Positions 24,442 through 32,752 of a stretch of DNA of 46,262 bases are shown here, piece by piece. Source of the DNA: an uncultured Prevotella sp. (GTDB lineage: Bacteria; Bacteroidota; Bacteroidia; Bacteroidales; Bacteroidaceae); assembly GCA_900314935.1 (NCBI GenBank), contig OMXE01000028.1:1-46262 (forward strand), given 5' to 3'. Under the pieces are notes generated by a model. The model ran no database searches and was not told the DNA's origin. It saw only the letters and a program-made list of their open reading frames with translations. Made by a program: the position numbers and the translations under genes. Each line of letters starts with the position of its first letter. Within the stretch, counting starts at the first letter, position 1.

Positions 24442-25662
24442 CCACTTCTCAATGCGCAGCAAGGCTTCGTCGGTCTGCTCATGACTGCCGAAGGCTGTGA
24501 AGCGCACATAGCCTTCGCCTGCAGGACCGAAGCCCACTCCCGGGGTGCAGACCACATGGGCACCATAGAGCATCTCCTCGAAGAATTTCCATGAAGGACT
24601 GTTCTCTGGTGTCTTCGCCCAGATATACGGGGCGTTCTCGCCGCCGTAGCACTCAAAACCTAAAGAACGGAGGGTGGTGAGCATTTTCTTGGCATTCTGC
24701 ATGTAGTAGTCGATGGTGGCCTTTACCTGTTCCTTCCCTTCAGGGGTGTAGATAGCTTCGGCGGCGCGTTGAGAGATATAGCTGGTGCCATTGAACTTCG
24801 TACACTGTCGACGGTTCCATAATGGATTGAGCGGGATGCGCTCACCCGTCAGCGTGGCAGCAGTCACATCCTTCGGCACGATGGTATAGCCACAGCGAAC
24901 ACCAGTGAAACCAGCGGTCTTGGAATACGAGTGGAACTCGATGGCACACTTACGGGCACCACGGATCTCGTAGATGCTATGCGGAATCTTTTCATCCTGA
25001 ATATAGGCTTGATAAGCAGCATCGTAGAAGATGAGCGTGTCGTTCTTTAGGGCGTAGTTCACCCACTTGCTCAGCTCTTCCTTGGTAATCACCGTTCCTG
25101 TGGGGTTGTTGGGGTAGCAGAGGTAGATCACATCCACCCGCTGATCAGGAATCTGCGGAACGAAGTTGTTCTCGGCATTACAGGGCATGTAGATCACATT
25201 CGACCATCGACCGTTCTCCTGAACACCTGCCCGCCCAATCATCACATTCGAGTCGATATAGACGGGATAGATAGGATCGGTAACGCCAATGGAGTTATCC
25301 CAGCGCACCAGTTCCTGAATGTTTCCCGTATCACTCTTGGCACCGTCGTTGATGAACACCTCGTCACGGTCGAGATGAATGCCGCGCGACAGGAAGTCGT
25401 TCTTCAGGATGGCATCACGCAGGAAATCGTAACCCTGCTCAGGACCGTAGCCTCGGAATCCCTGGCGGGTAGCCATCTCGTCGGCAGCCTTATGAATGGC
25501 TTCAATCACGGCGGGTGCCAGCGGTTGGGTAACATCACCGATGCCCAGACTGATCACATCAATCTTCGGGTGGGTGGCCTTGAAGGCATTCACCTTCTTG
25601 GCAATATCAGCGAACAAGTAGTTGTTCGGTAGTTTCAGGAAGTGGTCGTTTACTAAAGCCAT
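24433..25662 (-). CDS. dapL: LL-diaminopimelate aminotransferase
   Basis: 409 residues, fold type I PLP aminotransferase. SLGIGDVTQPLAP and FRGYGPEQGYDFLR are DapL hallmarks; the PLP Lys lies in HSYSKTAGFTGVRCG and the phosphate Arg in the following segment. It converts tetrahydrodipicolinate directly to LL-diaminopimelate, the short route to lysine and peptidoglycan used by Bacteroidota, plants and Chlamydia. Its 3' end overlaps the convergent purF-type gene by 9 bases. Directly downstream of dapF in the same direction, with a 42-base spacer that contains AATTGAAAA repeats. Confidence 0.95.
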   Translation of the reverse strand: MALVNDHFLKLPNNYLFADIAKKVNAFKATHPKIDVISLGIGDVTQPLAPAVIEAIHKAADEMATRQGFRGYGPEQGYDFLRDAILKNDFLSRGIHLDRDEVFINDGAKSDTGNIQELVRWDNSIGVTDPIYPVYIDSNVMIGRAGVQENGRWSNVIYMPCNAENNFVPQIPDQRVDVIYLCYPNNPTGTVITKEELSKWVNYALKNDTLIFYDAAYQAYIQDEKIPHSIYEIRGARKCAIEFHSYSKTAGFTGVRCGYTIVPKDVTAATLTGERIPLNPLWNRRQCTKFNGTSYISQRAAEAIYTPEGKEQVKATIDYYMQNAKKMLTTLRSLGFECYGGENAPYIWAKTPENSPSWKFFEEMLYGAHVVCTPGVGFGPAGEGYVRFTAFGSHEQTDEALLRIEKWLK

Positions 25663-25667
25663 ATTTT

Positions 25668-25700
25668 CAAATTGAAAACTGAAAATTGAAAATTAACATT
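25668..25700. repeat. AATTGAAAA repeat between dapF and dapL
   Basis: Short degenerate units (AAATTGAAAACTGAAAATTG) fill most of the spacer; same family as 16231-16288. Confidence 0.7.
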
Positions 25701-25704
25701 AACA

Positions 25705-26523
25705 TTAGGGTTCTGCTTCGCCATCAAAGACGAATGCTGCAGGACCGGTCATATAGACATGATTGTCGCTCTCTCGCCATTCGATATCGAGGGTACCGCC
25801 ATCCATGATGATGCTACTCTTGCGCCCCGCCTTACCTGTAACACATGCAGCCACAGCAGTGGCACAGGCTCCCGTTCCGCAGGCCATGGTAATGCCGCTG
25901 CCCCGTTCCCATACTCTTGTCCTGATGCTACCATCAGGTTCAACACGTGCAAACTCGATGTTGCAGCGCTGCGGGAAGGAAGGGTGGCATTCCAGTACAG
26001 GTCCTGTCTCACTCACCTGGTCGATGTCATCCGTAAAGATCACGTAGTGCGGATTTCCCATCGATACGAAGAGAGCCCCATCCATTAGTCCCTCCTTCCC
26101 AGGATTGAATTGTCGCTCATCTTCGAAGATGGGTTCACCCATGTCAACGGTGACACTTTCCACCGTAGTATGACTGCTGTCGAGATGCAGTTCCAGTTTC
26201 TTCACCCCGGAGAGTGTGAGCAGACGGATGTGTGTTTGTGTTGTCAGGGCCCTTTCGTAGAGGTATTTTCCGATACACCTTGATGCATTGCCGCACATCA
26301 TGGCTTCCGAGCCGTCGGCGTTGAAGATGCGCATGGAGAAGTCGGCCTCAGGAACAGGTGACTTCCCAATCAGCACCAGTCCGTCGCTACCTATTCCTTT
26401 ATGGCGGTCGCTCCAAGCGATGGCTGTCTTTTCTGGGTTCGGGATCTTATATAACAGGGTGTTGACGTAGATATAGTCGTTTCCCGCCCCATGCATCTTG
26501 GTGAATTCTACTTTCCCTTTCAT
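25705..26523 (-). CDS. dapF: Diaminopimelate epimerase
   Basis: 272 residues with the two catalytic cysteines in the expected places: MMCGNASRC (first half) and [14 protein letters not shown] (second half). [10 protein letters not shown] at the start is the family signature. It converts LL- to meso-diaminopimelate, the product of DapL, so dapF-dapL form a functional pair in one operon. A -7 box (TATCTTTG, 26528-26535) ends only 4 bases before the ATG, so the mRNA may be leaderless. Confidence 0.96.
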   Translation of the reverse strand: MKGKVEFTKMHGAGNDYIYVNTLLYKIPNPEKTAIAWSDRHKGIGSDGLVLIGKSPVPEADFSMRIFNADGSEAMMCGNASRCIGKYLYERALTTQTHIRLLTLSGVKKLELHLDSSHTTVESVTVDMGEPIFEDERQFNPGKEGLMDGALFVSMGNPHYVIFTDDIDQVSETGPVLECHPSFPQRCNIEFARVEPDGSIRTRVWERGSGITMACGTGACATAVAACVTGKAGRKSSIIMDGGTLDIEWRESDNHVYMTGPAAFVFDGEAEP

Positions 26524-26527
26524 GCTG

Positions 26528-26535
26528 CAAAGATA
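26528..26535 (-). promoter_or_regulatory. -7 box for dapF, nearly at start codon
   Basis: Minus-strand TATCTTTG followed by CAGC and the ATG; transcription would start at or next to the start codon. Confidence 0.6.
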
Positions 26536-26735
26536 CGACGATTTGTAAGATTTTACAAGAAATAATGTAATAAAACATCTTCATTTTGGCTATAAGTAAC
26601 AATTTGTTAGTTATCCGCCCTGATTTTTCGACAAACTGTAAGTGAAGAAATCGAATATCTACACAAAGGATAAGAGAAAGATAATATCGTAATCAAAATG
26701 AACCATAAAGTGCTTGTTTTGCTTTCAAAATGTTT

Positions 26736-26767
26736 TAACTTTGCACTCGATAAGTGACAAAGTGTCA
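26736..26767 (+). promoter_or_regulatory. glnK-amtB promoter and leader palindrome
   Basis: -7 box TAACTTTG at 26736-26743, then the inverted repeat TGACA-AAG-TGTCA at 26755-26767 in the leader. The latter could bind a regulator of nitrogen genes; this is inference. Confidence 0.5.
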
Positions 26768-26798
26768 AGTAAAGATTGTTTTATTAAAGGAAAAAGGT

Positions 26799-27146
26799 AT
26801 GAAAAAGATTGAAGCAATTATCCGAAAGACCAAGTTCGAGGAGGTGAAGGCTGCCTTGCTTTCATCCGACATCGACTGGTTCGAGTACCATGACGTCCAC
26901 GGCATCGGACAGAGCCGTCAGGAGAGAATATACCGTGGCGTACAGTATAGTACAGATGTGATCGAGCGTGTGGCCATTACCATCGTATGTCGTGACATCT
27001 TCCTTGATCCTACCGTGCAAGTAATACTGAAGGTAGCGCATACAGGAGAGGTAGGTGACGGTCGTATATTCGTGAGCGACATGATTGACACCTGGTCGAT
27101 CCGCACGGGAGAGAATGGTGATACGGTACTTAGAGATAAGAAGTAG
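26799..27146 (+). CDS. glnK: P-II nitrogen regulatory protein (GlnK-like)
   Basis: 115 residues from ATG 26799, placed after AAAGGAAAAAGGT; the frame is open for 15 more codons upstream but that part overlaps the promoter leader. MKKIEAIIRKTKFEEVKAAL is the P-II opening. The T-loop (GIGQSRQERIYRGVQY) keeps both Tyr positions of the YRGAEY motif, including the one that is uridylylated in enterics, and the B-loop TGEVGDGRIFV is present. Next to amtB, it should block the ammonium channel when nitrogen is plentiful. Named glnK by context; the glnB/glnK distinction is not made by sequence alone. Confidence 0.93.
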   Translation: MKKIEAIIRKTKFEEVKAALLSSDIDWFEYHDVHGIGQSRQERIYRGVQYSTDVIERVAITIVCRDIFLDPTVQVILKVAHTGEVGDGRIFVSDMIDTWSIRTGENGDTVLRDKK

Positions 27147-27208
27147 GGTCACCCGACTCCTCCAAAGAGAAAGAACAAACAATACACAAACACAAAATTT
27201 TCAGGATT

Positions 27209-28462
27209 ATGAACGAAATTGGATTATCACTCGATACGGTATGGATGCTATTGGCAGCCATGTTGGTTTTCTGGATGCAGCCAGGATTCGCCCTGTGCGA
27301 AGCGGGATTCACCCGTAGTAAGAACACGGCTAACATCTTGATGAAGAACTTTGTCGACTTCATGTTCGGCTCTCTCTTGTTCTTCTTCCTCGGCTTCGGT
27401 TTTATGTTCGGTAGCGAGGGAGCAGGCTTTATCGGTATGCCTAACTGGGGCGACCTCTCTTTCTATAAAGGTGATCTGCCCGTAGAGGGTTTCCTGATCT
27501 TCGAGACCGTGTTCTGCGCCACCTCTGCCACCATCGTCAGTGGTGCCATGGCCGAGCGTACCAAGTTCTCGATGTATTTGATCTATAGTGCTGTCATCTC
27601 CTTGTTCATCTATCCCATTGAGGGACACTGGACATGGGGCGGAGGTTGGCTCTGCAACGATGCAGCCGACAGCTTTATGATGACTACCTTTGGTGATGTG
27701 TTCCACGACTTTGCAGGCTCTGCCATCGTACATAGCGTGGGTGGTGTATTGGCTCTGATTGGGGCGATGGCTCTCGGTCCTCGTATCGGTAAGTATTCTA
27801 AGGAAGGTAAGAGCAATGCTATTCCCGGTCATAATCTGGCCATGGCATCTTTGGGTGTCTTCATCCTCTGGCTGGGCTGGTTCGGATTCAACCCCGGCTC
27901 TCAGTTGGCTGCCTCTGGGGAAGTAAACCGAATCGCCATCTCACATGTGTTCCTCACCACGAACCTGGCCGCTGCGGCAGGTGGTGCAGCCACCCTGTTC
28001 GTTACTTGGCTGAAATACGGCAAGCCTTCACTCTCTCTGACGCTCAACGGTGTACTGGCAGGATTGGTGGGAATTACCGCCGGTTGTGATCTCGTATCGC
28101 CCATGGGAGCAGTCATCATCGGTCTGGTATGTGGCGTCGTACTCGTCTTTGCCATTGAGTTCATCGACCATAAGTTGCATATTGACGATCCTGTCGGTGC
28201 TTCCAGTGTTCATGGTGTCTGTGGCATCCTCGGTACCTTGATGACGGGTTTGCTTTCCACCTCTAATGGCGCTTTCTACGGTTTTGGTTGGGGATTCTTC
28301 GGTGCAGAGCTGTTTGGCGTCCTCGTTATCGACCTCTGGGCAGCTGCTTGTGGATTCATATTATTCTATGGAATAAAATATATTCACGGTTTGCGCGTTG
28401 ATAAACGTATAGAGGAGGAAGGTCTCGATGTTTACGAACATGGTGAGTTGTGCTACAACTAA
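27209..28462 (+). CDS. amtB: Ammonium transporter
   Basis: 417 residues with about 11 membrane segments. Motifs of the Amt family are clear: the N-terminal FALCEAGFTRSKN, the signature DFAGSAIVHSVGG with the first pore His, and DPVGASSVHGVCG with the second pore His. No cleavable signal peptide is obvious; the start MNEIGLSLDTVWMLLAAML runs straight into helix 1. It conducts ammonium across the inner membrane. Operon with glnK 62 bases upstream; the porin and asnB follow. Confidence 0.96.
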   Translation: MNEIGLSLDTVWMLLAAMLVFWMQPGFALCEAGFTRSKNTANILMKNFVDFMFGSLLFFFLGFGFMFGSEGAGFIGMPNWGDLSFYKGDLPVEGFLIFETVFCATSATIVSGAMAERTKFSMYLIYSAVISLFIYPIEGHWTWGGGWLCNDAADSFMMTTFGDVFHDFAGSAIVHSVGGVLALIGAMALGPRIGKYSKEGKSNAIPGHNLAMASLGVFILWLGWFGFNPGSQLAASGEVNRIAISHVFLTTNLAAAAGGAATLFVTWLKYGKPSLSLTLNGVLAGLVGITAGCDLVSPMGAVIIGLVCGVVLVFAIEFIDHKLHIDDPVGASSVHGVCGILGTLMTGLLSTSNGAFYGFGWGFFGAELFGVLVIDLWAAACGFILFYGIKYIHGLRVDKRIEEEGLDVYEHGELCYN

Positions 28463-28471
28463 GGAGACCCT

Positions 28472-28502
28472 CCCCCCTAGCCCCTCCCTCAAGGGAGGGG
28501 AG
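28472..28502 (+). repeat. REP-like hairpin between amtB and porin
   Basis: CCCTAGCCCCTCCC-TCAA-GGGAGGGG with an 8-bp stem at 28481-28500. No T-run follows, so it may stabilise the upstream mRNA end or partly attenuate rather than terminate. Confidence 0.7.
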
Positions 28503-28531
28503 TAATTAGAATAATAATAAGTAATGTAAAC

Positions 28532-29248
28532 ATGAAGATGATGAAAACAATAAATAGAAATTGGCTGATTAGCCTGGCATTGATCGTTTGTTATTTAACA
28601 ATGAGTCCTGTAAAGGCACAAGAAGTAAATGTTTCTGCTGATGTGGTCAGTCAGTATGTATGGCGTGGCTTGGAATGTGGTAGCGCATCGTTGCAGCCCA
28701 CACTTGGCTTGGATTACAAAGGTTTCAGCGTTAGTGCATGGGGTAGTGTCGGACTGGTGGATACCAGCGATGCTAAAGAGTTGGATTTGACCGCTTCCTA
28801 TACCATCGGTGGATTGAATCTCGGCATTACCGACTACTGGTTCAACACTCCGGAGGAACGTTATTTCCTCTACGACGCCCATCAAACAAGTCATGTGTTC
28901 GAAGCCAACATCGGCTACGATTTCGGTCTTGCAGCCATTCAGTGGTACACCAACTTCGCTGGTAACGATGGGGTGAACAAAGATGGTGACCGTGCCTATT
29001 CCAGCTATGCAGAGGTAAGCGTACCGTTCAAACTCGCATCAGTTGACTGGAGTGCTGCCGTAGGTGCTGTACCCTTCGCCACCACCAGTTACGGTACCAA
29101 TGGCTTTGCCGTTACCAATGTTTCGTTGAAGGCCACGAAGGACATCAAGGTAACTGATTCGTTCAGTATCCCAATCTTCGGACAGATTGCTGCCAACCCG
29201 AGAACACAGAAGGCATATCTGGTCTTCGGTCTCACATTGCAGCCGTAA
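28532..29248 (+). CDS. TorF-family putative porin
   Basis: 238 residues with a signal peptide (to about KAQ-E, residue 30). The mature chain alternates short beta strands and begins VNVSADVVSQYVWRGLECG, the opening typical of the TorF putative porin family, with aromatic-rich strands and a beta-strand end (AYLVFGLTLQP). It should sit in the outer membrane. Placed between amtB and asnB in the same direction, it may supply ammonium or a small nitrogen compound to the periplasm; this is inferred from context. Distance to amtB 69 bases, to asnB 38 bases. Confidence 0.8.
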   Translation: MKMMKTINRNWLISLALIVCYLTMSPVKAQEVNVSADVVSQYVWRGLECGSASLQPTLGLDYKGFSVSAWGSVGLVDTSDAKELDLTASYTIGGLNLGITDYWFNTPEERYFLYDAHQTSHVFEANIGYDFGLAAIQWYTNFAGNDGVNKDGDRAYSSYAEVSVPFKLASVDWSAAVGAVPFATTSYGTNGFAVTNVSLKATKDIKVTDSFSIPIFGQIAANPRTQKAYLVFGLTLQP

Positions 29249-29286
29249 GCGAAACAACAGCAAACAACAACCAAATACAAAATATT

Positions 29287-31074
29287 ATGTGTGGAATCGT
29301 AGGAATCTTCCAGATCAAGGAGCCTTCTGCCGAACTGCGGCAGAAGGCATTACGTATGAGTCAGAAAATCCGTCACCGTGGACCCGATTGGAGTGGTATC
29401 TTCTGTGGCGGCAGTGCTATCTTAGCGCACGAGCGACTGAGTATTGTGGATCCTGAGAGTGGCGGACAGCCCTTGTATGCGCCCGACCGCAAACAGGTGC
29501 TGGCCGTGAATGGTGAGATTTATAACCATCAGGATATCCGAAGGAAATATGCGGGGAAATACACTTTCCAGACTGGCTCGGATTGTGAAGTTATCCTCGC
29601 CCTCTATCGCGAATTGCGCCAGCAGTCCTCTTCCCTTCGGGAGGGGCTAGGCTCCTTACTGGAACAACTCTCTGGTATCTTCGCCTTTGCCCTCTACGAT
29701 GAGGAGCAAGATGCTTTCCTGATTGCCCGGGATCCTATTGGCGTCATTCCTCTTTATATAGGCTACGATCACGAAGGAAAGATTTATGTGGCCTCAGAAC
29801 TGAAGGCTCTCGAAGGACAGTGTGACTATTACGAACCCTTCCCTCCGGGTCACTACCTCTACGTTAACACTGAAGAATTGAAAAATGGAAAAAATGAATT
29901 ATTGAAAAATAAAGGTAACTTCAATTCTTCAACTCATCAATCTTTCAATTTTACAAGGTACTATCATCGCGATTGGTTCGATTATCGTGCGGTAAAGGAC
30001 AACCCCGCCAGTGTGGAAGCCATTCACGATGCTCTTACTGATGCGGTTAAACGACAGCTGATGAGTGATGTGCCTTATGGTGTGCTGCTCTCTGGAGGAT
30101 TGGACTCATCGGTCATCTCTGCCATTGCTGAAAAGTTCAGTGAGCATCGTATCGAGGACAACTCGCAGTCGCGTGCCTACTGGCCCCGTCTGCACTCCTT
30201 CGCTGTGGGTTTGAAAGGTGCGCCCGATCTGGCCAAGGCCAAGATGGTAGCCGACCATATCGGTACTGTCCACCATGAAATCAACTATACCATTCAGGAA
30301 GGACTCGATGCCATCCGCGATGTTATCTACTTCATCGAGACCTATGATGTTACTACCGTTCGGGCTTCTACGCCGATGTACCTGTTGGCTCGCGTCATCA
30401 AGTCGATGGGTATCAAGATGGTGCTCAGTGGTGAGGGAGCCGATGAAATCTTCGGTGGCTACCTTTATTTCCATAAGGCCCCCAATGCGCAGGCCTTCCA
30501 TGAGGAGACCGTCCGCAAGCTCTCTAAGCTTTACCTATACGACTGCCTTCGCGCCAACAAGAGTCTGAGTGCGTGGGGTGTTGAAGGTCGTGTACCTTTC
30601 CTCGACAAGGAGTTTCTGGATGTGGCCATGCGCACCAATCCGGAAGCCAAGATGTGCGGTCAGAAGAAATCGGGTGAACCGGGTTTCGAGATCGAGAAGA
30701 AGATTGTACGGGAGGCCTTCGCCGACATGCTGCCTGAAGAGGTGGCTTGGCGACAGAAGGAGCAGTTCAGCGATGGGGTAGGGTATTCATGGATCGACAC
30801 GCTCAAACAGATTACAGCTGAGGCTGTGAGTGATGAGCAGATGGCTCATGCAGCCGAGCGTTTCCCCATCAATCCGCCAAGAAACAAGGAAGAGTACTAT
30901 TACCGCAGCATCTTTGCCGAACATTTCCCCAGTGACTCTGCAGCCCGAAGCGTGCCCAGTGAAGCCTCTGTGGCCTGTTCCACCGCTATCGCCTTGGAGT
31001 GGGACGCTGCATTCAAGAACATGAACGAGCCCAGCGGACGTGCTGTCAAAGGGGTGCATGAGCAGGCGTACTGA
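29287..31074 (+). CDS. asnB: Asparagine synthase (glutamine-hydrolysing)
   Basis: 595 residues, about 40 longer than usual. The N-terminal glutaminase starts MCGIVGIF with Cys2 as nucleophile after Met removal; RHRGPDWSG and NGEIYNH are conserved. The synthetase domain has the ATP loop LLSGGLDSSVISAIAEK and GEGADEIFGGY. It makes asparagine from aspartate, glutamine and ATP. The extra length comes from two stretches of repeat-like DNA: residues about 112-121 (SSSLREGLGS, REP-like hairpin 29622-29650) and about 195-222 (ELKNGKNELLKN ... STHQSFNFT, GAATTGAA-type). Both lie at surface loops between conserved blocks, so activity is probably kept. Confidence 0.95.
   Translation: MCGIVGIFQIKEPSAELRQKALRMSQKIRHRGPDWSGIFCGGSAILAHERLSIVDPESGGQPLYAPDRKQVLAVNGEIYNHQDIRRKYAGKYTFQTGSDCEVILALYRELRQQSSSLREGLGSLLEQLSGIFAFALYDEEQDAFLIARDPIGVIPLYIGYDHEGKIYVASELKALEGQCDYYEPFPPGHYLYVNTEELKNGKNELLKNKGNFNSSTHQSFNFTRYYHRDWFDYRAVKDNPASVEAIHDALTDAVKRQLMSDVPYGVLLSGGLDSSVISAIAEKFSEHRIEDNSQSRAYWPRLHSFAVGLKGAPDLAKAKMVADHIGTVHHEINYTIQEGLDAIRDVIYFIETYDVTTVRASTPMYLLARVIKSMGIKMVLSGEGADEIFGGYLYFHKAPNAQAFHEETVRKLSKLYLYDCLRANKSLSAWGVEGRVPFLDKEFLDVAMRTNPEAKMCGQKKSGEPGFEIEKKIVREAFADMLPEEVAWRQKEQFSDGVGYSWIDTLKQITAEAVSDEQMAHAAERFPINPPRNKEEYYYRSIFAEHFPSDSAARSVPSEASVACSTAIALEWDAAFKNMNEPSGRAVKGVHEQAY
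29622..29650. repeat. REP-like element inside asnB
   Basis: CTCTTCCCTTCGGGAGGGGC plus TAGG matches the reverse orientation of the CACCCCTAGCCCCTCCC family and is translated in frame. Confidence 0.6.
29870..29956. repeat. GAATTGAA-type repeats inside asnB
   Basis: Units such as GAAGAATTGAAAAATGG, then the reverse type (CTTCAATTCTTCAACTC) form a loose inverted arrangement, translated in frame as an insert of about 28 residues. Confidence 0.8.
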
Positions 31075-31168
31075 TTATTTGTAAATAGAAGAGTTGCTAT
31101 GTCTTCGGTTGGAGACTATGGTGTGGCGGTCGATATACGAGGTAACACTATGGCCCGTTACACGCTTG

Positions 31169-31501
31169 ATGGTAGCAGAGATTCTTCGTGTTGACCTTTA
31201 CGGAACAAGTGTTCTGTTGGAAGAGTTCGGCAAAGTGATTGCAGAGGGTGGTTCAGGTGTGATTATCTCTTCGCAGAGCGGTCATCGTCTTCCTGCCTTA
31301 CCACAGGAGCAAAACGATGCATTGGCAACAACTCCCGTGGATGAACTGTTGGAACTGCCGTTCCTGAAAGAAATCAATGATACGTTGAAAGCCTATCAGT
31401 ATTCAAAGCGTTGCAATGTGCTCCGTGTGATGTTCGAGGCTACCCGCTGGGGCCGTCGCGGAGCTACCATTAACTCTATTTCGCCAGGTTACAATACCTA
31501 A
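31169..31501 (+). pseudogene. SDR-family oxidoreductase, both ends missing
   Basis: The segment VAEILRVDLYGTSVLLEEFG through ISPG is the middle and late part of a short-chain dehydrogenase: SSQSG holds the catalytic Ser region and YQYSK the catalytic Tyr and Lys. The N-terminal Rossmann region with the nucleotide-binding glycines is absent, and the frame stops right after NSISPGYNT, where relatives continue for about 60 more residues. The upstream ATG at 31094 merely opens unrelated sequence. Non-functional. Confidence 0.75.
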
Positions 31502-31557
31502 AAGCGACACACTAAATCCGGTTGCCGAGTCAACTCGATTTCTTAAAAATAATAAGT

Positions 31558-31592
31558 CCCGAGGCTGTATCGTACGGCTTCGGGATTTTTTT
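31558..31592 (+). terminator. Intrinsic terminator after SDR remnant
   Basis: CCCGAGGC pairs with GCTTCGGG (one G-U) and is followed by a seven-T run. It would end rightward transcription from asnB and the SDR remnant. Confidence 0.8.
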
Positions 31593-31594
31593 CG

Positions 31595-31786
31595 TACATT
31601 TGCGAAAGCAATTAAACGCATTTAGTAACCATCTAATAACGTACGATTATGAAAGAAAAAGTATTACAGGGTAATATCCTCGCTGGTAAAAGATTATTTT
31701 CCCAAAAACTCACTGGGTGTAAGACCGGTGATTCGCTTAAAGAGGCGGGTGAAATGGTGAGGGAAATCGAAACCCAACAGGCGTGA
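31595..31786 (+). pseudogene. Promoter and truncated 45-codon ORF (MKEKVLQGN)
   Basis: TACATTTG (31595-31602) and the ATG at 31649 begin MKEKVLQGNILAGKRLF, but from about 31690 the frame is antisense to the end of the AraC gene and stops at 31784. It looks like a gene start whose body was deleted. Identity unknown; the opening could suit an SDR, but that is weak. Confidence 0.35.
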
Positions 31787-32590
31787 AGTCTCGCTGATGT
31801 TTTGACCTTGCATCAGCAGACTTTTCGCTTGATTTATAATATAGTTGTGGATGTAGCCGATGGCTGTGCCGCCCGTGGCCTTATGGACAATATCACCGAA
31901 ATAACGGGGCGAATAGGCCAGTTCGGAGGCACAATAGGCAACGGTGGGCAGACCGTACGATAGTTGACGGTTCTCTCGGAAATACGTTTGCAACAGGTTG
32001 TGAAAGCGTTTCAGCAGGTCGTCACTATCCTTGTCTTCTTCGGAAAGCAGGCGCAGGTAGATGCGGTTGCAGTATTCCAAAATCAAGCGCAGATAACCCA
32101 ACAGGATGTTTCGTAATGACGGTGAATCTTCGTTGTTTTCCAGCTCTTGTCGCATCTGGGCAACCAACTGCGTAATGCAGAGCCATTCGTCAGGTTCCAT
32201 TGGCAGCGAGCCGTCGAAGAAATACGAGAAGTACTGATAACGGTCTATCTGACGTTCCAAATCTGAGCCGTGCAATAACTCCGGAGACCACAGCAGTACC
32301 CATCCGCTCAGCGAGATACGCTCGCCATTATCCTCCAAACCGCCAATCTGTCCCGGTTCCACGGCAATAATCGAACCATCGCTCACCTGCAGTTTCCTCA
32401 TGCCATACGAGAGGTTGTGGGGAAACTGGCGTTGGATGAAAAGTCCGTACACACCATAGTTGTTCAGACTGTGCCGGAAGGGGGCCAGCTCATCATAGTG
32501 GATGATGCTCACTAGCGGGTGCAGCACAGGGGCGTCCACAAAGCGGGCATAGTCGTTGGGATTGTCAACTTTCAGAATCTTCTTCATCAT
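31694..32590 (-). CDS. AraC-family transcriptional regulator
   Basis: 298 residues from ATG 32590. The frame is open to 32620, but the -7 box (TATCTTTG, 32598-32605) lies in that stretch, so the later start is right. The N-terminal 190 residues form a ligand-sensing beta domain (SGWVLLWSPELLHGS), and the C-terminus has the AraC double HTH (SPRYFGDIVHKATGGTAIGY; SRLLGFDFPHHFTRLFKRIT; ending LTPSEFLG). It diverges from the cyclophilin-like/hydrolase genes, which it probably controls. A neighbouring -7 box is only 7 bases from the start, so this mRNA may also be nearly leaderless. Confidence 0.88.
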   Translation of the reverse strand: MMKKILKVDNPNDYARFVDAPVLHPLVSIIHYDELAPFRHSLNNYGVYGLFIQRQFPHNLSYGMRKLQVSDGSIIAVEPGQIGGLEDNGERISLSGWVLLWSPELLHGSDLERQIDRYQYFSYFFDGSLPMEPDEWLCITQLVAQMRQELENNEDSPSLRNILLGYLRLILEYCNRIYLRLLSEEDKDSDDLLKRFHNLLQTYFRENRQLSYGLPTVAYCASELAYSPRYFGDIVHKATGGTAIGYIHNYIINQAKSLLMQGQNISETSRLLGFDFPHHFTRLFKRITGLTPSEFLGK

Positions 32591-32597
32591 AACAACG

Positions 32598-32605
32598 CAA
32601 AGATA
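32598..32605 (-). promoter_or_regulatory. -7 box for araC-type regulator
   Basis: Minus-strand TATCTTTG ending 7 bases before ATG 32590; it fixes the start of the gene. Confidence 0.6.
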
Positions 32606-32698
32606 AGAAAAAACCTTCAATATAGACTAAAAATGGTTGAAAATTTGTAATATTTAAGCAAAATCTGCGAAATTGGTATATTATCAGCCAATATGTGT

Positions 32699-32730
32699 AA
32701 TACCTATATTATTTATAATACCTAACTTTG
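32699..32730 (+). promoter_or_regulatory. Promoter and direct repeat operator of cyclophilin-like/hydrolase operon
   Basis: AATACCTAT at 32699-32707 and AATACCTAA at 32717-32725 are direct repeats 18 bases apart, the second overlapping the -7 box TAACTTTG (32723-32730). AraC proteins commonly bind such direct repeats. Confidence 0.5.
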
Positions 32731-32752
32731 CAATCGAATAATCATAGGAGAC

